Shown one piece after another: positions 45,565 through 56,604 of a stretch of 64,000 nucleotides of DNA; within the stretch, counting starts at the first letter, position 1; every line of letters starts with the position of its first letter. The notes under the pieces were generated by a model, which worked only from the letters and a program-made list of their open reading frames with translations, was not told the DNA's origin and made no database searches. The stretch is taken from contig NC_083577.1 in assembly GCF_027579695.1 (NCBI RefSeq), forward strand, positions 91,712,016 through 91,776,015, in the 5' to 3' direction. The DNA comes from Neoarius graeffei. Lineage: Eukaryota; Chordata; Actinopteri; Siluriformes; Ariidae. Made by a program: the position numbers and the translations under genes.

Positions 45565-47169
45565 CAACCCCGATTCCAAAAAAGTTGGGACAAAGTACAA
45601 ATTGTAAATAAAAACGGAATGCAATGATGTGGAAGTTTCAAAAGTCCATATTTTATTCAGAATAGAACATAGATGACATATCAAATGTTTAAACTGAGAA
45701 AATGTATCATTTAAAGAGAAAAATTAGGTGATTTTAAATTTCATGACAACACCACATCTCAAAAAAGTTGGGACAAGGCCATGTTTACCACTGTGAGACA
45801 TCCCCTTTTCTCTTTACAACAGTCTGTAAACGTCTGGGGACTGAGGAGACAAGTTGCTCAAGTTTAGGGATAGGAATGTTAACCCATTCTTGTCTAATGT
45901 AGGATTCTAGTTGCTCAACTGTCTTAGGTCTTTTTTGTCGTATCTTCCGTTTTATGATGCGCCAAATGTTTTCTATGGGTGAAAGATCTGGACTGCAGGC
46001 TGGCCAGTTCAGTACCCGGACCCTTCTTCTAAGCAGCCATGATGCTGTAATTGATGCAGTGTGTGGTTTGGCATTGTCATGTTGGAAAATGCAAGGTCTT
46101 CCCTGAAAGAGACGTCGTCTGGATGGGAGCATATGTTGCTCTAGAACCTGGATATACCTTTCAGCATTGATGGTGTCTTTCCAGATGTGTAAGCTGCCCA
46201 TGCCACACGCACTAATGCAACCCCATACCATCAGAGATGCAGGCTTCTGAACTGAGCGCTGAGAACAACTCGGGTCGTCCTCCTCCTCTTTAGTCCGAAT
46301 GACACGGCGTCCCTGATTTCCATAAAGAACTTCAAATTTTGATTCGTCTGACCACAGAACAGTTTTCCACTTTGCCACAGTCCATTTTAAATGAGCCTTG
46401 GCCCAGAGAAGACGTCTGCGCTTCTGGATCGTGTTTAGATACGGCTTCTTCTTTGAACTATAGAGTTTTAGCTGGCAACGGCGGATGGCACGGTGAATTG
46501 TGTTCACAGATAATGTTCTCTGGAAATATTCCTGAGCCCATTTTGTGATTTCCAATACAGAAGCATGCCTGTATGTGATGCAGTGCCGTCTAAGGGCCCG
46601 AAGATCACGGGCACCCAGTATGGTTTTCCGGCCTTGACCCTTACGCACAGAGATTCTTCCAGATTCTCTGAATCTTTTGATGATATTATGCACTGTAGAT
46701 GATGATATGTTCAAACTCTTTGCAATTTTACACTGTCGAACTCCTTTCTGATATTGCTCCACTATTTGTCAGCACAGAATTAGGGGGATTGGTGATCCTC
46801 TTCCCATCTTTACTTCTGAGAGCCGCTGCCACTCCAAGATGCTCTTTTTATACCCAGTCATGTTAATGACCTATTGCCAATTGACCTAATGAGTTGCAAT
46901 TTGGTCCTCCAGCTGCTCCTTTTTTGTACCTTTAACTTTTCCAGCCTCTTATTGCCCCTGTCCCAACTTTTTTGAGATGTGTTGCTGTCATGAAATTTCA
47001 AATGAGCCAATATTTGGCATGAAATTTCAAAATGTCTCACTTTCGACATTTGATATGTTGTCTATGTTCTATTGTGAATACAATATCAGTTTTTGAGATT
47101 TGTAAATTATTGCATTCCATTTTTATTTACAATTTGTACTTTGTCCCAACTTTTTTGGAATCGGGGTTG
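45565..47169 (-). mobile_element. Tc1-like transposon, IR/DR type, nearly intact
   Basis: Ends CAACCCCGATTCCAAAAAAG and complement. Each terminal inverted repeat is about 210 bp and carries a second AAAAAAGTTGGGACA copy inside (45762 and 46970), the IR/DR layout of Sleeping Beauty-like elements. Flanks are TA/CA-rich so the TA target is ambiguous. One transposase gene (45785-46806, minus). A truncated copy is at 38921. Confidence 0.93.
45785..46806 (-). pseudogene. Tc1-like transposase, open except for one early stop
   Basis: From the ATG at 46806 the frame reads MGRGSPIPLILC and meets a TGA. From there 326 codons are open: [20 protein letters not shown] (HTH1), [20 protein letters not shown] (linker and HTH2), [15 protein letters not shown] (Asp 1), [29 protein letters not shown] (Asp 2) and [20 protein letters not shown] (Glu), to [11 protein letters not shown]. 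The DD34E triad and both HTHs are present, and length is normal for Tc1. Cut-and-paste transposition in the nucleus is the family role. Confidence 0.92.
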
Positions 47170-47179
47170 CATGCGTGTG

Positions 47180-47187
<8 letters not shown>

Positions 47188-47264
<77 letters not shown>
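47188..47264. repeat. (CA)n then (TA)n microsatellite
   Basis: About twelve CA units followed by about twenty-four TA units. Confidence 0.95.
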
Positions 47265-47267
<3 letters not shown>

Positions 47268-48272
47268 TCTGTCTCAGAAACTGGGTACTGTGGGGGTACC
47301 CAACTAAATATACTCACAGTCAATAAACTATACAGTTTTGAATGGTGATGTTGGTTTTAATTTACAGATAAAACTAAATCTTTGATGTGAATACTCTATT
47401 CAGAATTTGGCAAAAATTCTGCAAATTTGTGGAAAAATGGCAGCTTGATCTGGGACATGATAAATGGTTGACTACATTGCATTCCCTTAAAAAGGTTGTA
47501 GTCCACTGAAAAGTCTACAGTTATCACTAATTGTATTTTAAATTGTAACTTTACACCTAAGGATTGGTGCGCTCACAGAATAATCATAACCGTAATAAAA
47601 CATCATGCAAAATATTTCATCACCATTGTAACTCCATTTTCCGCAAACCCAAAACCAATACAATCATGTTTTGATCTAAACGGAAAGCCTCAGGGTCGAG
47701 GTCACGACCTCACCAAAAGTAGTAACTTAAAATCACTACGCCATATAAACATTTAGTTATAAATCTGCGATTTTGTTTTTTAAAACGAAAGCTGAAAGTT
47801 AGGTATAGAATATGTTTCTTACAGAATATGTTACGATGGTAGCTGGTCTTGTATGAATTTCTGAGCTATAAAATGAGTTGTGGTCTATTTTTTACCGTAG
47901 CGTGTTATTTGTGTGCGGGGAAGGACACACACTAACAATTTGCATGTGTAGAATGGAATTGTCCACTCCAACAGTTAGAAGTTGATCGCGCTTCCATTTG
48001 CGGTCTTTCTGTTACGCGGGTGATCTGTTCGGACGTTATCACTGAAAAGGTGAGTTTTGACAGTTTTATTTTGTTTTAGGCCCACTTTACACGGGGATGG
48101 TCTGAAACAAAAACGCAAAAGTCCGTTTTCATTCTCACTTTTTTCCGCGTCTACACGACCGTTTTCAAGGAGGAAATCTGCGTCTATACGGTGACGCATA
48201 AATGTGTGGAATTCAATTGGATGTGCATGCCGGATTAGGATTAGGATTGTTTATCTTAAAGATAAACAAATA
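47265..48272. other. Unassigned sequence with one MITE end
   Basis: 47265-48060 shows no frame or repeat I know. From about 48080, CCCACTTTACACGGGG and CGTCTACACG-type sequence looks like one half of a MITE whose other half is missing. Confidence 0.3.
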
Positions 48273-49881
48273 CAGTGGTGCCTGAAAGTTTGTGAACCCT
48301 TTAGAATTTTCTATATTCCTGCATAAATATGACCCAAAACATCATCAAATTTTCACACAAGTCCTAAAAGTGGATAAAGAGAACCCAGTTAAACAAATGA
48401 GGCAAAAATATTATACTTGGTCATTTATTTATTGAGGAAAATGATCCAATATTACATATCTGTGAGTGGCAAAAGTATGTGAACCTTTGCTTTCAGTATC
48501 TGGTGTGACCCCCTTGTGCAGCAATAACTGCAGCTAAACATTTCCAGTAACTGTTTATCAGTCCTGCACACCGGCTTGGAGGAATTTTAGCCCATTCCTC
48601 CATACAGAACAGCTTCAACTCTGGGATGTTGGTGGGTTTATTCACGTGAACTGCTCGCTTCAGGTCCTTCCACAACATTTCCATTGGATTAAGGTCAGGA
48701 CTTTGACTTGGCCATTCCAAAACATTAACTTTATTCTTCTTTAACCATTCTTTGGTAGAATGACTTGTGTGCTTAGGGTCGTTGTCTTGCTGCATGACCC
48801 ACCTTCTCTTGAGATTCAGTTCATGGACAGATGTCCTGATATTTTCCTTTAGAATTCGCTGGTATAATTCAGAATTCATTGTTCCATCAATGATGGCAAG
48901 CCGCCCTGGCCTAGATGCAGCAAAACAGGCCCAAACCATGATACTATCACCACCATGTTTCACAGATGGGATAAGGTTATTATGCTGGAATGCAGTGTTT
49001 TCCTTTCTCCAAACATAACGCTTCTCATTTAAACCAAAAATTTCTATTTTGGTCTCATCCGTCCACAAAACATTTTTCCAATAGCCTTCTGGCTTGTCCA
49101 CAGTTTGTCTGCAAGTTGCAGACGAGCAGCAGTGCTCTTTTTGGAGAGCAGTGGCTTTCTCCTTGCAACCCTGCCATGCACACCACTGTTGTTCAGTGTT
49201 CTCCTGATGGTGGACTCATGAACATTAACATTAGCCAATGTGAGAGACGCATTCAGTTGCTTAGAAGTTACCCTGGGGTCCTTTGTGACCTTGCCGACTA
49301 TTACACGCCTTGCTCTTGGAGTGATCTTTGTTGGTCGAGCACTCCTGGGGAGGGTAACAATGGTCTTGAATTTCCTCCATTTGTACACAGTCTGTCTGAC
49401 TGTGGATTGGTGGAGTCCAAACTCTTTAGAGACAGTCTTGTAACCTTTTCCAGCCTGATGAGCATCAACAACGCTTTTTCTGAGGTCCTCAGAAATCTCC
49501 TTTGTTCATGCCATGATACACTTCCACAAACATGCCTTGTGAAGATCAGACTTTGATAGATCCCTGTTCTTTAAATAAAACAGGGTGCCCACTCACAACT
49601 GATTGTCATCCCATTGATTGAAAACACCTGACTCTAATTTCACCTTCAAATTAACTGCTAATCCTAGAGGTTCACATACTTTTGCCACTCACAGATATGT
49701 AATATTGGATAATTTTCCTCAATAAATAAATGACCAAGTATAATATTTTTGTCTCATTTGTTTAACTGGGTTCTCTTTATCTACTTTTAGGACTTGTGTG
49801 AAAATCTGATGATGTTTTAGGTCATATTTATGCAGAAATATAGAAAATTCTAAAGGGTTCACAAACTTTCAAGCACCACTG
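48273..49881 (-). mobile_element. Tc1-like transposon, third family
   Basis: Ends CAGTGGTGCCTGAAAGTTTG and complement CAAACTTTCAAGCACCACTG, TA at 48271-48272 and 49882-49883. Long terminal repeats contain a second GTGAACC motif with ATATCTGTGAGTGGCAAAAG. One transposase on the minus strand. Confidence 0.94.
48493..49515 (-). pseudogene. Tc1-like transposase, broken
   Basis: From 49515: MA, a stop, then TKEISEDLRKSVVDAHQAGK, GYKTVSKEFGLHQSTVRQTV (HTH1) and the linker PRSARPTKITPRARRVIVGK. The frame shifts near 49090. The catalytic half reads MDKPEGYWKNVLWTDETKIE (Asp 1), SVKHGGDSIMVWACFAASRP, MQQDNDPKHTSHSTKEWL (Asp 2) and SPDLNPMEMLWKDLKRAVH (Glu). About two defects. Triad intact. Confidence 0.9.
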
Positions 49882-49906
49882 TATGTGCCAGGAATCAAGT
49901 ATTGAT

Positions 49907-50204
49907 ATAGTAGTGTTGATATAGTAGTGGGGATATAGTAGTGTGGATATAGTAGTGGGGATATAGTAGTGGGGATATAGTAGTGGGGATATAGTAGTGG
50001 GGATATAGTAGTGTGGATATAGTAGTGGGGATATAGTAGTGTGGATATAGTAGTGGGGATATAGTAGTGGGGATATAGTAGTGGGGATATAGTAGTGTGG
50101 ATATAGTAGTGGGGATATAGTAGTGGGGATATAGTAGTGTGGATATAGTAGTGGGGATATAGTAGTGTGGATATAGTAGTGGGGATATAGTAGTGTGGAT
50201 GGCT
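49907..50204. repeat. 15-bp minisatellite
   Basis: About twenty copies of GATATAGTAGTGGGG, with TGTGG or TGTT variants at the end of the unit, directly after the Tc1 end. The long minus-strand frame over it is an artefact. Confidence 0.95.
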
Positions 50205-50340
50205 GTGCCAGGCTAGTAATCTCTACTACACAATGAGGCCTGCTGGTGGTCATATTTTGTCTGGGTCATACAATTCTGTGTTATATAGCTGACCCGACCC
50301 CGGCCCCCCATCACAGTCAGGAACGACAATGTGGCCCCAG

Positions 50341-50845
50341 AGAAAAAAGTTTGGTGACCCCTAGGTTAAATAAATAGCCAAGCTGTACAGTGTGAGCCGG
50401 AATGTGCAATAAAGTTCACAGAATGAAGATGTATGGCATGACCTTGAAATGTGCAAAGCCGCAGTTCAGAGACGAAGTGCATTAATGTCATAGATTGAAA
50501 GTGTGAGGTTAGAGTCAGTGGAGTCTCTGACCCTATTGATGAGGCAGCTGTAGTGGGGAAAAACCTGGCCTTATTGCATGAGGTTTTCATTCTAATGGAC
50601 CACAACCTCCTACCAGAGGGGAGTGATTCAAAAAGTTTGTGTCCAGGGAGAGAGGGGTCGGCCACAATCCTTTCTGCTCTCCTTAGGGTCCTGGACTCGT
50701 ACAGGTCCTGAAGAGATGGAAGGTTGCAGCCAATCGTCCTCTCAGCAGAGCGAATGATGCACTGCAGTCTGCCCTCGTCCCTGGCAGTGGTATCAGCATA
50801 CCAGACGGTGATGGAGGAGGTGAGGATGGACTTGATGATTGTGGT
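50341..50845 (-). mobile_element. Rex1-like LINE 3' fragment
   Basis: Minus strand: IIRSAERTIGCNLPSLQDLY-type sequence, ESRTLRRAERIVADPSLPGH, KLFESLPSGRRLWSIRMKTS, then a non-coding tail toward 50341. This is the C-terminal tail of Rex1/CR1-group reverse transcriptases. It lies head to head with the plus-strand copy that starts near 50900. Confidence 0.7.
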
Positions 50846-51159
50846 GTGGCTTCAGATGGCACCGCAGATGGCTGCCTTGGTGTGTTGGTGCGCATTGGCT
50901 TGTCTTATTTTGTTTGTAAACTCAATTCACTGCTGCGATACTTGAATTTCGTTCATGAGCTCTCCTTTAGTGAAAATCAGAGGAACAACTTCAGTGGACT
51001 TATTACCAACTTTTCTGGTGTCATCCATGGAAATATTGACATTCTGGTCAAAGGTGCTCTCACCTTTGCTCACTCAGTGAAACACTGGAGGAGAGGGAAA
51101 TGTGCTGGTGCACTCATGTGCCTCTGTTGGCGTGGACTTTGCACTCTGCTACCTGTGAT

Positions 51160-51416
51160 ATTTCTCGCCAGTGTGGAGTCATTGTGCAACAAACTGGATG
51201 AACTCCAGCTGCTGGTGGGGAGAAACAGGGACTTTCACACATCTTCCATTTTATGCTTCACGGAGACATGGCTATGCGGACTCATACTGGACTGTGTGCT
51301 GCAGCTGGCCGGCTTCCACCTTTTCACAGTGGACCGTAACACGGATCTCTCTGGTAAAACAAAGGGTGGTGGAATCTGTTTTAATGTGAACAGCGGCTGG
51401 TGCAGTGATGTGTCAG
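51160..51416 (+). pseudogene. Rex1-like endonuclease, first part
   Basis: ASVESLCNKLDELQLLVGRN, SSILCFTETWLCGLILDCVL with the catalytic Glu, and SGKTKGGGICFNVNSGWCSD, cut at the Tol2-like element's target TGTGTCAG. Confidence 0.75.
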
Positions 51417-51610
51417 CAGAGGTGGAAAAAGTACTGAAAAATTGTAATTAAGTAAAAGTATCTTCACTTTGCTTAAATTCTACTCAAGTAAAAGTACCCA
51501 TCTAAAAATCTACTTGAGTAAAAGTAAAAAAGTACTCAATTTAAAATGTACTTTGAGTAAAAGTTACTTAGTTACTTTCAATTATTTGATATAAAAAAAG
51601 AAAGGACAAG

Positions 51611-51982
51611 TCTCATCTCATTATCTGTAGCCGCTTTATCCTTCTACAGGGTCGCAGGCGAGCTGGAGCCTATCCCAGCTGACTACGGGCGAAAGGCGGG
51701 GTACACCCTGGACAAGTCACCAGGTCATCACAGGGCTGACACATAGACATAGACAACCATTCACACTCACATTCACACCTACGCTCAATTTAGAGTCACC
51801 AGTTAACCTAACCTGCATGTCTTTGGACTGTGGGGGAAACCGGAGCACCCGGAGGAAACCCACGCGGACACGGGGAGAACATGCAAACTCCACACAGAAA
51901 GGCCCTCGCCGGCCCCGGGGCTCGAACTCAGGACCTTCTTGCTGTGAGGCGACAGCGCTAACCACTACACCACCGTGCCGCC
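51611..51982 (-). mobile_element. tRNA-derived SINE, copy 2
   Basis: Same family as 15905-16276. No clear target duplication. Confidence 0.9.
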
Positions 51983-52758
51983 CATAAATTATATCAATTG
52001 TCTTAATTGAAAAATGAACACACTGACTGCTGATAAAAGAAATGAAATAAAGTGCCCTGCCCACTGAATACTAAAACATTAAACTGAAAAGCTCTTGTTG
52101 AGTTTCAGCAGGAGCTGATTCTCAAAGCTTGTTGCACTAACCTGTGCTCTCTTTGCGGTAAACAATAAACCAGCCGAGCTGTAAAGGCGCTCACAGGCAG
52201 CTGAGGCCGGAAGGCCTGTGTTGAGTTTCAGGGAAAGTTTTTTTTATTTTTGGAAAGGAGTTAAGAAGGTCCATACTCTCTGAAACACAGGCAAGGTAGC
52301 CCTCTAACTCCCTCTCCCCTTTTGGTCTTCATGGAGGCAAAGAAATCCAGAGCACCCTTTTATCATTTAGTGAACATTCTCAAAGACCTGCAAAGCCTGC
52401 ATTCCCAATCTAGCTGTTATTTTGATGGCCTATCAGTGATCTCCCAAAGCTCTAGTCTACAGCTAACAACCCAGGAGCTAGTCTATACATGAATTAGGAT
52501 TTTTTCATAAGAGACCAATTGCAACTAAAACCATGCACTCGTATTATTTCTGACTGTCGTTCTGATAAAACAAATTTGTAAATGTGAAGTGATTCATTTC
52601 ATTTAGGCTACTTCACTTGAAACGTTAGTGATCAGTATGGATGCTAGGCGGCCAAAAGAATTGATAATGAAGGCACATTTTACTCAACAGTGGAAGGTTT
52701 TAACCAAACAATAAATATAATGTTTGGGATACACAGGTAAATGCACATATCTACTTAC

Positions 52759-53103
52759 CACCACATGCTTCTGCAGATTTGATGTGGAAGTTTTGTAGAC
52801 TGATAGCTCTGTACGGCGGGGCAGGCACGTTTTGCATTGCATTATTATGTTATTGCTTCGTTTGCGTTTGAATGCAAAGTACTGGCTGAGATACGGCCAA
52901 GGATTTCCCTCGCTGTCCGGCGCATCTGTTCCACAGGAATTCTCTTCTTGGCAATCCTCAACCTCCTCCGTGAGCTCCTCTATCTCTTGCTCGGCTACCT
53001 CGGCATCAGCCATCATCCAACGATACATGTAGGCTAATATGGATATTCCGTGCCTGCGCCAGTTTCCTTTCAGTTCAGGCCAATTGTTTTTTCTCCCCCG
53101 CAT
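52759..53103 (-). pseudogene. BED-finger exon of a Tol2-like transposase
   Basis: From the Met at 53103: MRGRKNNWPELKGNWRRHGI, an acidic EQEIEELTEEVEDCQEE stretch, then the BED finger: PWPYLSQYFAFKRKRSNNII, MQCKTCLPRRTELSVYKTST, SNLQKHVV, ending at a GTAAGT donor (complement 52753-52758). PWPYL, the CxxC pair and SNLxKH match the Tol2 N terminus closely. The second zinc-binding His is in the next exon, which is missing. Confidence 0.8.
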
Positions 53104-53296
53104 TTAATTTTTTTACTCAGTAACAGGCAGTTTTTGAATGTAGTGAAGTAAAATACTTGGTTCAAAATGTACTTGAGTAAAAGTAAAATTACCCATTTCA
53201 AAAACTACTTAAAAAATTACAAATTACACAAAAAATCTACTTAATTACAGTAATGTGAGTAAATGTAATTCGTTACTTTCCACCTCTGTGTGTCAG

Positions 53297-54080
53297 TGAT
53301 CCTGCAACACTGTTTTCCTGACTTAGAATCATTTTTTCATTCATTGTAAGCCCTTCTACTCCCCCTGTGAGTTTGTTTCATTCATTCTGGTAGGTGTTTA
53401 CATTCCACCGCAGGCCAATGTGCAGAACGCACAGTGCATGCTGCCTGACCAGATACTGGGTGTGGAGCAGACTAACCCGGACTCCCTAGTTATTGTCCTC
53501 GGTGACTTTAACAAAGGTAACCTCAGCCACAAACTGCCCAAATATAAACAGTTTATTAAATGCCCGACCAGAAAAGAGAATATTTTGGATCACTGCTTCA
53601 CTGCAGTCAACAATACTTATCACACTGTCCTCCGCGCTGCACTGGGCCACTCTGACCATGTCATGGTCCACCTGATTCCTGCATACGGGCAGAAATTAAA
53701 GCTGAAGAAACCTGTAGTGAGGACATCAAAGATGTGGAGCAATGAGGCTGCGGAGAACCTTCAGGCGTGCTTGGACTGTACAAACTGGGATGTATTCAGG
53801 ACTGCTACCAACCGTCTGGATGAGTACACAGAGGCTGTGACTTCCTACATCAGCTTCTGTGAGGACTGCTGCGTTCCATCACGAACCAGGCTGAGTTACA
53901 GTAATGACCAACCCTGGTTCACAGATAAGCTCAGACAGCTAAGGTTGCAAAATGAAGAAGTGTTCAGAAGTGGGGACAGGAACAGGTTTAAAGAGTCTAG
54001 AAACAGGTTTAGCAGGCGGTGAGAGAAGCTAAACGACTGTACTCTGAGAAACTCCAACAACAGTTCTCAGCCAATGACTC
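53297..54080 (+). pseudogene. Rex1-like endonuclease, second part
   Basis: SLVIVLGDFNKGNLSHKLPK (GDFN motif), [40 protein letters not shown] (SDH motif) and YISFCEDCCVPSRTRLSYSN, to NRFKESRNRFSRR. 200 codons open from 53420 to 54022, then a frame change before the MITE stack. Confidence 0.82.
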
Positions 54081-54169
54081 TATTGCTGTGTTCACACTTA
54101 TACCGGTACTTATTCACGGTAGTTGAAATGCGCGTGCGCGAAATGTTTCCGTGGTTACCGAGTAACTTC

Positions 54170-54665
54170 CTTCCAAGAATATATGGCATCCATTATTTCG
54201 AGATCTCGAGAAAACAAAACAATTATTTCATGATCTCCGCTGGATCACTGTATCTCCGTCGGTAGAGACGAAGCCGGGCCAGTCTTCTGCGGAGGTGCCG
54301 CGGACTAATTTTGAAATTATCCCTTATTAAAAGACTTAATGCAATCTCTCCCTGTGTCAACCCCTGATCAAAATATTGCCTTATTAGGTGATCGATTATT
54401 CCAGACATTCTAATGACCAAAGTTGCGTCTATACAGAATGAGAAATAGCCCCAAAGTCAGCATATCACAAGTCTCTTGGCGCACCTGAATAAACCATTTC
54501 TCAGCTGTTTACTCGAGATCATGAAATAATTGTTTTGTTTTCTCGAGATCACGAAATAACGGTTTTGTTTTCTCGAGATCCTGAATTAGTTGTGTTGTTT
54601 TCTCGAGATCCTGAATTAATTATGTCGTTATCTTGGGATAACAAGGTGAATAAAAAAAGGATTAT
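54170..54665 (-). mobile_element. Integrase-type (IS3EU-like?) element remnant with CTCGAGAT repeats
   Basis: The motif TCTCGAGATC followed by ATGAAATAATTGTTTTG-type sequence occurs once inverted at 54195-54235 and four times in tandem (period about 34 bp) at 54510-54640. Between them is an HTH-coding frame (54223-54408, minus). CTCGAGAT-rich ends and this HTH remind me of IS3EU elements; family uncertain. Confidence 0.45.
54223..54408 (-). pseudogene. HTH-coding exon of an integrase-type transposase
   Basis: MSGIIDHLIRQYFDQGLTQG, EIALSLLIRDNFKISPRHLR, RRLARLRLYRRRYSDPAEIM. A helix-turn-helix with the I-x-x-Y-F...G-x-T-x-x-E-I...R-x-L-x-R-x-L pattern seen at the start of fish integrase-core transposon proteins. 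The catalytic exon is not present. Confidence 0.5.
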
Positions 54666-54981
54666 ATGAAGGGCCTCTCTCGGCTTCCGTATGGATGAAA
54701 CAACGTGTGTGTGCTTTTTGTTGTCAATGTACAGTCTGTATTTCTGGTGGTCATTTATTCAGTTGAATCGTATAAAACGCGCGAGGCAGTTGAGAAAGAA
54801 ACAAACGAATCTCCGTTCTTCACTATTTTATTCAGCGAAGACATCGATTGAGGTGTGTGACTTTGCGCATGCGCATTATATTTGTATCGATACAGAGCCG
54901 CTTCATCTGTCCACACTACAGCGAAGCGCTACAGTACCGATACGAAACCCATACATTTGTGGGTTTCGTACCGATACAGTT

Positions 54982-56260
54982 AGGTGGTGTTTACATTAGA
55001 CCGTATCAGCGGATCATCAGATTAACGTTTTTAAAACGATTCGCATGCACACAGCAACGCCAATACACGGATACGCTAATCACATGACTAATTAGACGGC
55101 ACGTAAGTTGAAATGTGTCAGTGCGGCACAGCGCTTCCTCCTCAGCGGCTGCGCTCCAAATCACTCCGCCCTGAACAGCGAGTGCCCTCTGGAGGGTGTG
55201 CACTCCGGCCCTGCGCAGCTCACAGAGCGCGCGAGTGAAGCGCACGAGCAGTGATTTGGGACTGAAGGCCTCTGCATGCTCTTGCGACAAGGCTTTCACA
55301 GATAGCTTTTTGCAGACAGTTGTAATTTATCGTTGAGCGGGGAGTAATAGGCGTGCGCGATGTTATTCACTGCCACAATGCAAGGGGGCGCGAAGTTGCG
55401 AAATCGCTAGGAGTAGTTGGTGGGTGTGGTTAGTGGAGTGTTTATCTTCCGGTTACTTATAATGACTAGAACTGGAGTCGTATAGATGTACGTACTTCCT
55501 CGATCAACCGCTCTTCGTGCTGCTCCATCTTCGCTCGTGTTTTTAAAAATGGCGGTTGTGAAAACAAACCAAACCGGGAAAGTAGGGAAGCGGAAGTGCG
55601 TGTACAGCGGATGTAGAGTGGACCAATCAGAGCCCTCTTGTCTGCGACGCTGTCTGCGAGGCTTCTGCGGTGGTCACAATTTTTGGGAGGTGCGCGAAGA
55701 GCGTCTGCAAAGGTGGGGGGGCTATGCAGACACTGTCTGCGACGCTATCTGTGAGGACTGGGTTGTCAGCATAAATTGGCCTTGAGCCACTGTGTGTGTG
55801 ATCCCAGTGCGTATCGGACATGCGCAAGTCACTCACCACTTGCAAGTGGAAGGATGGCAAGCCTAAAGAAAATCATAACTACACAATGGGCAGTATTTGC
55901 ATCTTACCATGAACAACATTAAGAATGGCAAAGCATTATATTCATACTTTTATACTCTTTAATATACTTTTTTTATACTTTTTTAATTCATACTTTTATA
56001 CTCTTTACTCCAGCGAATCAGGAAGGTGGATGTCACAGTGACGTTGTCCAATGACAACGTCAGCTAGAGCTCAGCACAGCGTATCCTCGTATCTCAATGT
56101 TTACACAGCACCGGATCATTTACGAACTGGGTTGAATATGTGGGCCCTGGCGGATTCAAGTTGTTCCGCCTGTGGAGTCGTTTCCCGGCATTTTAATGTG
56201 AACGGACAGTGCATCCGCGACGAAAACAAGATGGATACGGTCTAATGTAAACACCACCTT
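54982..56260. mobile_element. MITE with AGGTGGTGTTTACATTAGAC ends
   Basis: Left AGGTGGTGTTTACATTAGAC, right complement. Own sequence is GC-rich and full of CpG (CAGCTCACAGAGCGCGCGAG). It is split by the TNA-target MITE 55266-55782. No transposase. Confidence 0.8.
55266..55782. mobile_element. MITE with 3-bp TGA target, nested
   Basis: Ends AGGCCTCTGCATGCTC and complement-like ...AAATTGGCCT, with an inner shared CTATCTGTGA block; TGA at 55263-55265 and 55783-55785. Interior carries GTCTGCGACGC repeats. Confidence 0.7.
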
Positions 56261-56361
56261 ATACCGCTACAGTACCGGTATAGTTGCTAGTGTGGACAGG
56301 TGTTGCAGTACGAAAGTAGTTTCGTATCGGTACAAAATCCCTAGTGTGGACAGGGTATATG

Positions 56362-56604
56362 TCTGTCTGGAAAGGGCTCAGACAGATCACTAACTACAAA
56401 CCTTCAGCCCTCCACTCTGTTAATGACTTGTACCTGGCCAAACAACTGAATGAGTTCTACTGTCACAGAAAGACAATGGGACTGTCCTGATAACATCCCC
56501 TGTGACTCCACACTCCAGCTCCTGCCCACGTCCCCCACTTCTACTGCTGCCAGGGCCTCTCTACAACCTCTCACCCTGAAGGCCCATCCACCCACCACCA
56601 CAGC
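56362..56604 (+). pseudogene. Rex1-like linker piece
   Basis: VWKGLRQITNYKPSALHSVN, DLYLAKQLNEFYCH, the segment between endonuclease and RT, followed by a low-conservation Thr/Pro-rich tail. Confidence 0.65.

Larger units (their letters stand above)
51417..53288 (-). mobile_element. Tol2-like hAT element, internally deleted
   Basis: Ends CAGAGGTGGAAAAAGTACTG and TTACTTTCCACCTCTG, with an exact 8-bp duplication TGTGTCAG (51409-51416 and 53289-53296). Subterminal AAGTAAAAGTA repeats on both sides are typical of Tol2/Tgf2-type ends. Only the first, BED-finger exon remains; the catalytic exons are absent and a SINE (51611-51982) has entered. Confidence 0.92.
54085..56361. mobile_element. Outer MITE of a stack (ACCGGTA-rich, GTGTGGACAGG ends)
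   Basis: Interrupts the Rex1-like LINE between SANDS-type and SVWKGLRQITN-type codons. Left TGTGTTCACACTTATACCGG, right CTAGTGTGGACAGGG; both ends contain ACCGGTA or CGGTAC motifs. It contains an integrase-type element (about 54170-54665) and the MITE 54982-56260. Confidence 0.5.

Noticed and set aside
49907-50204. Possible CRISPR or coding repeat (141-codon frame)
   Set aside because: A simple 15-bp minisatellite without spacers.
50341-51416. Twin-priming inversion of one Rex1-like copy
   Set aside because: The inverted part is the protein's C-terminal end and the forward part its N-terminal end, the reverse of what twin priming yields.
55080-55260. CpG-rich region as promoter and first exon of tra2b
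   Set aside because: It lies inside a MITE with matching ends and has no RS-coding frame or splice donor.
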